From contig DAOWMC010000012.1 of the NCBI GenBank assembly GCA_030643285.1, forward strand, positions 1 through 11,504: a stretch of 11,504 bases of DNA, read 5' to 3'. Of this stretch, positions 6,735 to 11,504 are shown in pieces. Below the pieces are notes generated by a model, which worked only from the letters and a program-made list of their open reading frames with translations, was not told the DNA's origin and did not search any database. Source of the DNA: Methanobacteriota archaeon. Lineage in GTDB: Archaea; Halobacteriota; Syntropharchaeia; DAOWMC01. Positions within the stretch are counted from its first letter, which is position 1. Each line of letters begins with the position of its first letter. The translations under genes were made by a program, and so were the position numbers.

Positions 6735-6930
6735 AATTACTATCATTTAATGCTATTATAGCTTAGTTAGTGCATTATTAAGCAAAAATAATGGCCATTG
6801 ATCTTCTTTAACTTCAAAGGCTGTGGGGTTTTTGTGCGATTTTTGTGGATTGGTTTCGACAGGTTTAAATATCATGTTTTTTTATTAGCTTTTCTATTAG
6901 CGTAAAGGGGGGGCGCTATAAAAATAAAAA
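6735..6930 (+). promoter_or_regulatory. Intergenic region with T tracts, TATA box and long leader
   Basis: No gene is seen here. After the ChlI-like gene comes a weak inverted repeat (TAATGC 6748-6753, GCATTA 6772-6777). Two T5 tracts follow (6829-6833 and 6840-6844), which could end its transcript. A clear TATA box TTTAAATA lies at 6864-6871 (context ACAGGTTTAAATATC) and would start transcription near 6893. This gives a leader of about 54 bases that contains a run of seven G (6907-6913). A second TATA-like TATAAAAATA (6917-6926) lies too near the start codon and is probably not used. Confidence 0.5.
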
Positions 6931-6939
6931 GGAGGTGAT
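6930..6939 (+). promoter_or_regulatory. Strong Shine-Dalgarno site that decides the VWA/PKD start
   Basis: AGGAGGTGAT is a near-perfect match to the 16S 3' end and lies seven bases before ATG 6947. The GTG at 6935 in the same frame is part of this site and should not be taken as the start. Confidence 0.85.
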
Positions 6940-6946
6940 AAAGAAA

Positions 6947-9625
6947 ATGAGTGGAAAAATACATGTAAAAACAGCAATGATTGTGATGATTTTTGTGATA
7001 TTTTCAGTGATAGGAACCGGATTGGCAAGTGCGGACACAATTGCCCAACCTACAATCTCAAAGACTGCAGCACCGACTGAGATAAATATCGCCGGTAGTG
7101 GAGTAGATGAAGTAACGACAATTACCTTAACGGTCACGGGCGCTGGAAGTACCACAACAACATCTGTTCCAATGGACGTGGTTTTTGCCTTGGACAGTTC
7201 CGGAAGTATGGAGGATAATGATCCTACCGATTTGCGTAAAACTGCAGCAAAAGGCTTTGTTGATAATATGGACCCTTCAATAGACCAGGCAGGCGTTGTT
7301 AGCTGGGATGATGATATTGACTTTACTCTGGCTTTAACTAACAACTTTCCTCTGGTAAAAACAAATATTGATACAGTGGATTCCGCCGGTATGACTAATC
7401 TCAATGTTGGTTTAGACGAATCTATAGATTTATTAGATGCAAATACCAGAACAGAAAGTTCGGCGAAGGTTATAATCTTTTTGAGCAATGGTGCAGGGGA
7501 TTATACATATGCATCTGCCGGAGGTCCAGCATCTGAGGCAGCTTCCAAGGGATATGTGATATATTCCATAGGACTTGGAGATGCCCCCGCTGTCGTAGAG
7601 CTAACCGACATGGCAACGGCAACCGGTGGTGCGTACTATTCATCACCAACCGCGGATAATCTTCAGGCAATTTTCGATGACATTTACGCAGAGATAGTCA
7701 CGGACACTATCCCACATTACGTGGACGTTGTAGAGGTTACAAAAAGCTACATCATTGATGAAGGTTCATTCAGCAAAGCACCAGATAGCGTCAATACTGT
7801 CGGTGGAATTACAACGATTACCTGGAATAACATCGGTACGGGAGACGGTGATCCGGATCTATCTGCCGACGAAACAGTTACCCTGTCTTTTGAAGCAAAG
7901 TCTGATCAGAATGGAAATAATCTGGATGTGGACGTTTTTGGAACTGCGGTTGTAAACTATGATGACAAGGACGGAAATTATGCCGGTTCTGTAAATATCC
8001 CACAGGTACAAATAAACGTAAATGCACCACCAGTAGCAGACTCCAACGGACCATACGAGGCCAATGAAGGCACACAGATAACATTCGATGCTTCTGGCTC
8101 AAGTGACCTGGACGGCGATACACTGACATACCGATGGGATTTTGAAAACGATGGGACATGGGATACACCATACTCCACAGATCCTACGGCCACATTTACC
8201 TGGAATGACGATTATTCGGGAACCGTTGCAGTTGAGATATACGACAGTGTACTAACCGATACGGATACGGCTGAAGTAACAGTCAACAATGTCGCACCAG
8301 TTGTCAACGCTGGAGCCGACTCCACGATCAATGAGGGAGATACCTTTACAGGTTCAGGTTCATTCACAGATCCTGGATCTGACACATGGACTGCAACTGT
8401 GGATTATGGAGACGGATCGGGGGTTCAGGCACTTGCGCTAAGTGGCAAGACCTTTGACTTAAGCCATGTTTATTCCGATGACGGTGTGTACACGATGACT
8501 GTGACCGTGGAAGACGACGATTCTGGCAGTGGAACTGACATTATTGTAGTAACAGTGCTTAATGTTTCACCCGTAGTTGATGCAGGAGAAAATGCGACAA
8601 TAGACGAGGGAGATACCTTCACAGGTTCAGGTTCATTCACAGATCCTGGATCTGACACATGGACTGCAACTGTGGATTATGGAGACGGATCTGGGGTTCA
8701 GGCACTTGCGCTAAGTGGCAAGACCTTTGACTTAAGCCATATCTATATTGACAACGGAGTGTACACGGTGACTGTGACCGTTTCTGATGACGATTCGGGA
8801 GTTGGAACTGATACAGTAATAGTAACAGTGTTCAACGTTCCACCAACTGTTGATGTGGATGTTGATGCAGGATGCGATCAAGAGATTTTGGTCTATGAGG
8901 AAGTGACCTTCACAGGAACTGCCACGGATCCTGGTATAAACGATACATTCACGTTTGAATGGGACTTTGGCGATGGAACAGTGTTCACCCGCACAGGCCT
9001 TGGACCAGGTTCGGCTACCGATGTTGCTACCCACACATATAACGTTACAGGTGATTACACCGTTACCCTTAAAGTGACGGATAAAGATGGAGGCATAGGC
9101 AACGATACAGTCGATGTAACCGTACACGGTGCCATGTGGCTTAAAGAATCTGCCATCTCAAAACTTGAATCAAAAAAGACAGGCATCAGATGGATTGACA
9201 GGCAGATTGATCAAACGACATACTTCATCAAGAAAAGTTTAAAGGATGAACTATGGATTGACGAAACACATCTTGATTCGAAAAAAGGTGACATCGTCTT
9301 TTTAAAGGAACATGCTGCCGTGGAAAATATGGGACGTAATCTGCTGAAGCCATGGATGCCAAGAGGGATAAAAGGAGTGTTCGAAGAGGTTATCGATGAT
9401 CTTGTTTGCGCAGATGAGATACTTGCAATAACCGCCATTGAGGAAGCAAAGGAATACAAGGGTACCTGTGATGCAGTTGATATGGAAATCGGTCTGGCCG
9501 AAGAGAACTTAAAAAAAGCCTACGACGAGCTTGATGATCCACTGGACAAAGACAATGCAATCCTTAGATTCGAACGTGTTTGGGAACATTCGCGGAGGGC
9601 AATAGCAATTGCAGAATCAATCTAA
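6947..9625 (+). CDS. Secreted VWA-PKD surface protein with C-terminal helical domain
   Basis: This is an 892 aa exported protein. A Sec-type signal peptide covers residues 1 to about 30 (basic KIHVK, hydrophobic core MIVMIFVIFSVIG, ending ASA). A VWA domain (about 75-250) has the metal-site motif D83-S85-S87 (ALDSSGSM) and T150 (AGMTN), but the third site reads LSNGAGD with N181 where Asp is usual. A beta-rich linker precedes four PKD domains: 361-450, 451-541, 542-631 and 632-727, with WDFGDG in the last and VDYGDGSG in the middle two. Residues 729-892 form a helical, charged domain (ISKLESKKTGIRWIDRQID; WHE-like end REFRVWEHSRRAIA region). I recognise this kind of C-terminal domain from other methanogen/ANME PKD proteins. 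There is no C-terminal membrane anchor. A role in cell-surface adhesion or matrix is inferred. It has its own promoter and terminator. Confidence 0.9.
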   Translation: MSGKIHVKTAMIVMIFVIFSVIGTGLASADTIAQPTISKTAAPTEINIAGSGVDEVTTITLTVTGAGSTTTTSVPMDVVFALDSSGSMEDNDPTDLRKTAAKGFVDNMDPSIDQAGVVSWDDDIDFTLALTNNFPLVKTNIDTVDSAGMTNLNVGLDESIDLLDANTRTESSAKVIIFLSNGAGDYTYASAGGPASEAASKGYVIYSIGLGDAPAVVELTDMATATGGAYYSSPTADNLQAIFDDIYAEIVTDTIPHYVDVVEVTKSYIIDEGSFSKAPDSVNTVGGITTITWNNIGTGDGDPDLSADETVTLSFEAKSDQNGNNLDVDVFGTAVVNYDDKDGNYAGSVNIPQVQINVNAPPVADSNGPYEANEGTQITFDASGSSDLDGDTLTYRWDFENDGTWDTPYSTDPTATFTWNDDYSGTVAVEIYDSVLTDTDTAEVTVNNVAPVVNAGADSTINEGDTFTGSGSFTDPGSDTWTATVDYGDGSGVQALALSGKTFDLSHVYSDDGVYTMTVTVEDDDSGSGTDIIVVTVLNVSPVVDAGENATIDEGDTFTGSGSFTDPGSDTWTATVDYGDGSGVQALALSGKTFDLSHIYIDNGVYTVTVTVSDDDSGVGTDTVIVTVFNVPPTVDVDVDAGCDQEILVYEEVTFTGTATDPGINDTFTFEWDFGDGTVFTRTGLGPGSATDVATHTYNVTGDYTVTLKVTDKDGGIGNDTVDVTVHGAMWLKESAISKLESKKTGIRWIDRQIDQTTYFIKKSLKDELWIDETHLDSKKGDIVFLKEHAAVENMGRNLLKPWMPRGIKGVFEEVIDDLVCADEILAITAIEEAKEYKGTCDAVDMEIGLAEENLKKAYDELDDPLDKDNAILRFERVWEHSRRAIAIAESI
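8333..8467 (+). repeat. Internal PKD repeat, copy 1
   Basis: This 135-nt block lies within PKD domain 2 and encodes EGDTFTGSGSFTDPGSD onward to DLSH. It matches 8606-8740 with two differences, both third-position and silent (TTT/TTC, TCG/TCT). Copies are 273 nt (91 codons) apart. Confidence 0.95.
8606..8740 (+). repeat. Internal PKD repeat, copy 2
   Basis: This is the second copy of the 135-nt block, within PKD domain 3. Outside the block the two domains differ much more in bases and residues (for example VYSDDGVYTM against IYIDNGVYTV). Near-identity limited to the middle suggests recent duplication or gene conversion. Confidence 0.95.
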
Positions 9626-9634
9626 ATGAAAAAT

Positions 9635-9659
9635 AGGGGCGTAAACGCCCCTCAGTTTT
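9635..9659. terminator. Hairpin terminator between convergent genes
   Basis: Perfect 7-bp arms AGGGGCG (9635-9641) and CGCCCCT (9646-9652) surround a TAAA loop, followed on the plus strand by CAGTTTTAATTT. It lies ten bases after the stop of the VWA/PKD gene and 20 bases after the stop (in its own direction) of the convergent gene ending at 9672, so it could act for both. It is the only GC-rich hairpin in the intergenic DNA of this window. Confidence 0.8.
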
Positions 9660-9671
9660 AATTTATTGAAC

Positions 9672-10661
9672 TTATCCACGCCCGGCAAGCCCTGTTATCG
9701 TATCCTTTTTAAAATCAAAAACATCAGCTTTATCATCACCATCTGTGATTGTCAATGTCGAATCATCTGTTATTTCACCCACCCTTTCACATGTCAATCC
9801 ATGTTTTTTAAATGTTAAAATCACTTCTTCTGTATTTCCTTTTTTGGAAGTTACGATAAATCCCATACCGGGGTACATCTTAAGCCATTCGGTCAAATCC
9901 AATTTTTTGGGGATCGGGATACTACTTATATCCAGAATGGCACCTTTGCGACTTAGTTCAAGTAGCATACCAAGTGTGCCCACAACCCCCGGATTACTCA
10001 CGTCCTTTCCGGCTGTTAATAGATGAGATTCCCCGAGCACCCTCATCGATTTTATCTGAGTCTGAACAATTTTCGGTTTTTTGGATGAAGTTGAATCCCA
10101 GTTCAGATTCGATGACGGGTGGACTCTACCATCAAGATCGACTGCAAACAGAACATCATCCCCTGCATTTGCGGTACTGCTGTATATTACGGCATCTTTT
10201 CTTACGGATCCGATTATAGCCACATCCAGGGCGTCATATGGAGTGTCCGGATGAATATGGCCACCAACTATCGGAACATTGAACTTTTCCACTGCCTCAC
10301 TCATGCCCAGGGAGACCTGCTCGCAGGTATCTTTTTTGCTTACTGAAAATACATCTACCATAGCGATTGGTTTTCCACCCATTGCAGCTATATCATGAAC
10401 ATTAACCAGAACGGCACAGTATCCGGCCCATTTTGGATCTGAAACCATCAGCCTGCTCCAGATTCCATCTGCTGCCATAAGTAAGTGATTTTCACCATCA
10501 TAGCCGATAACCGCGGCATCTTCTCCAAAAGAAGCCAGAACATCTTTGCGTTCCTCTATACCTTGATGAAAAACCCTAACTAAAGGCTCAATTGCCTTCT
10601 TTCGCCTAACACCTTCAAACCCCCTAAGCGAATCTGCCAAATCTTTCAGGGTCACACGCAT
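9672..10661 (-). CDS. Methanogenesis marker protein 2 (AIR synthase-related, PurM/ThiL superfamily)
   Basis: This 329 aa protein of the AIR synthase-related superfamily (two alpha/beta domains that bind ATP and a phosphorylated or amide substrate) matches methanogenesis marker protein 2. Motifs are FGEDAAVIG (about 45-53), AADGIWSRL, the long conserved DPKWAGYCAVLVNVHDIAAM with GGKP (about 75-98), VGGHIHPDTPYDALDVAIIG (132-151), and in the C-half LLTAGKDVSNPGVVGTLGML and YPGMGFIVTS. The protein ends soon after FDFKKDTITG and has the normal family length. I chose ATG 10661; the GTG just before it (10664) is part of AGGTG, which is too close to be a good ribosome binding site, so the message may be near leaderless. 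The family is found almost only in methanogens and related methane-oxidising archaea; its exact reaction is not settled to my knowledge. It is divergent from rfcL and convergent with the VWA/PKD gene. Confidence 0.93.
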   Translation of the reverse strand: MRVTLKDLADSLRGFEGVRRKKAIEPLVRVFHQGIEERKDVLASFGEDAAVIGYDGENHLLMAADGIWSRLMVSDPKWAGYCAVLVNVHDIAAMGGKPIAMVDVFSVSKKDTCEQVSLGMSEAVEKFNVPIVGGHIHPDTPYDALDVAIIGSVRKDAVIYSSTANAGDDVLFAVDLDGRVHPSSNLNWDSTSSKKPKIVQTQIKSMRVLGESHLLTAGKDVSNPGVVGTLGMLLELSRKGAILDISSIPIPKKLDLTEWLKMYPGMGFIVTSKKGNTEEVILTFKKHGLTCERVGEITDDSTLTITDGDDKADVFDFKKDTITGLAGRG

Positions 10662-10665
10662 CACC

Positions 10666-10676
10666 TATAAATTTAA
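10666..10676 (+). promoter_or_regulatory. TATA box for rfcL in the compact divergent gap
   Basis: TATAAATTTAA begins five bases beyond the start codon of the marker 2 gene and would place the rfcL transcript start near 10697, giving a leader of about 20 bases with no ribosome binding site. On the other strand a weak AGTAAATAA (about 10689-10697) could serve the marker 2 gene. The 55-bp gap leaves the two promoters overlapping. Confidence 0.45.
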
Positions 10677-10716
10677 GACGGTAACTGTTATTTACTTTTC
10701 TTTCCTATTATCGCCA

Positions 10717-11504
10717 ATGAGTTTTTCGGATTGGACAGAAAAATACAGACCCGAAACGCTACGTGATCTTGTTGGAAACCAGAATGCATTACGGGACTTA
10801 AAAAACTGGGGTTTTAACTGGGAAACATGCGAGAAAAAGGCTGCGATTTTATATGGCGGTCCTGGGGTTGGTAAAACTTCAGCAGCCCATGCGCTGGCAA
10901 ACGATATTGAGTGGAATGTTATTGAGCTAAATGCAAGTGATCAGCGCACAGCAAAGGTAATTGAAAAGATTGTTGGACGGGCATCTCAAAGCCGTGGTTT
11001 TTCCGGTATGAATTTGATTATTCTGGACGAGGCAGACAACCTTCATGGTGATGCGGACCGGGGCGGGTCAAAGGCAATCACCAAAATTGTAAAAAAGACA
11101 GCCCAGCCTATTATTCTTATTGCAAACGAGTACTATAATATTGATAAAGCGCTGCGAAATGCATGCATGCCAGTTGAATTTAAAAATATTCAAAGAAATT
11201 CAGTTGTTTCGGTTTTAAAAAAGATTTGCTTAAAAGAAGGCATAAAAACAGATGATTATGTGCTTGGCATTATAATAGATAACGCAGGGGGCGACCTGAG
11301 ATCTGCGGTTAACGATCTACAGGCAATTTCTTTTGGGCGTGATAGGATAACAAAAGATGATGTTGCAATTTCTAAAAGAGACACGAAGGAGTCCATATTC
11401 AGGGTGCTTTCAAAAATTTTTAATGGATGGGATATTTCAGAGGCCATGCAGGGTACATACGATCTTGATGAAACGCCCGAAGGTTTTATCCGCTGGCTTG
11501 ATGA
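10717..11504 (+). CDS. rfcL: Replication factor C large subunit, N-terminal part, cut by window end
   Basis: This is the archaeal clamp-loader large subunit, which with the small subunit opens the PCNA ring at primer ends. The frame starts at ATG 10717 (MSFSDWTEKYRPETLRDLVG) and gives 262 whole codons before the window ends; complete archaeal proteins are usually about 480-600 aa, so the C-terminal half is missing. The AAA+ motifs are intact: Walker A LYGGPGVGKTS (45-55), Walker B LIILDEADNL (100-109), sensor 1 IANEYYN (135-141) and sensor 2 GGDLRSAVNDLQ (191-202). The W-x-E-K-Y-R-P opening is typical of RFC subunits. The DEAD-box form of Walker B and the LNASDQR motif (71-77) separate it from bacterial DnaX. 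The divergent marker 2 gene is an unrelated function. It has no frameshift. Confidence 0.96.
   Translation, partial: MSFSDWTEKYRPETLRDLVGNQNALRDLKNWGFNWETCEKKAAILYGGPGVGKTSAAHALANDIEWNVIELNASDQRTAKVIEKIVGRASQSRGFSGMNLIILDEADNLHGDADRGGSKAITKIVKKTAQPIILIANEYYNIDKALRNACMPVEFKNIQRNSVVSVLKKICLKEGIKTDDYVLGIIIDNAGGDLRSAVNDLQAISFGRDRITKDDVAISKRDTKESIFRVLSKIFNGWDISEAMQGTYDLDETPEGFIRWLD

Noticed and set aside
6935..6946. GTG at 6935 as start of the VWA/PKD protein
   Set aside because: The GTG is part of the Shine-Dalgarno AGGAGGTGAT; the ATG at 6947 has correct spacing and gives a normal signal peptide.
6916..7488. Minus-strand open frame over the 5' end of the VWA/PKD gene
   Set aside because: The plus strand here codes a signal peptide and VWA motifs with a strong ribosome binding site; the antisense frame has no recognisable content.
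5232..9625. ChlI-like ATPase and VWA protein as a MoxR-VWA or ChlI-ChlD type pair
   Set aside because: The VWA protein has a signal peptide and PKD domains and so is outside the cell, it has its own promoter, and about 210 bp with T tracts separate the genes. A cytosolic AAA+ could not act on it directly.

Overview
The window looks like chromosome from a methanogen-type euryarchaeon, most plausibly Methanosarcinales or a related methane-oxidising (ANME) lineage. Three things point there. It carries the AIR-synthase-like methanogenesis marker protein 2, an archaeal replication factor C large subunit, and a secreted VWA/PKD surface protein ending in a helical domain. Promoters look archaeal (TATA-like boxes, some start codons apparently leaderless), while a few genes have strong Shine-Dalgarno sites. 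The DNA is AT-rich throughout. No database search was possible, so family names come from motif recognition.

Left part (1-2766) is accessory. It holds a cut-off AbrB-like small protein on the minus strand, a divergent 201-204 aa protein I do not recognise, and a convergent tyrosine recombinase of 408 aa with a full catalytic set and a C-terminal coiled coil. A GxxExxY-family gene broken across all three frames follows. It is bounded on both sides by similar pairs of AT-rich palindromes. This looks like the eroded edge of an integrated element, but I see no tRNA and no attachment repeats.

Central part (2767-6734) is an ion-transport block. Three overlapping minus-strand genes run, in transcription order, as two half-size MgtE/SLC41-type membrane proteins and then a soluble protein with a duplicated PhoU-RCK_C unit. 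The soluble protein probably takes the sensing role that the N and CBS domains have in bacterial MgtE. Facing away from them is a 500 aa AAA+ ATPase of the magnesium-chelatase (ChlI) kind. Its Walker A and Walker B motifs both deviate from consensus, and it has a Cys/His cluster.

Right part (6735-11504) holds the 892 aa secreted VWA/PKD protein, with its own TATA box and a strong ribosome binding site. Two of its four PKD domains share a 135-nt block with only two, synonymous, differences. A hairpin terminator separates it from the convergent methanogenesis marker 2 gene. That gene is divergent from rfcL, which runs off the right end; only about 55 bp separates the two start codons.
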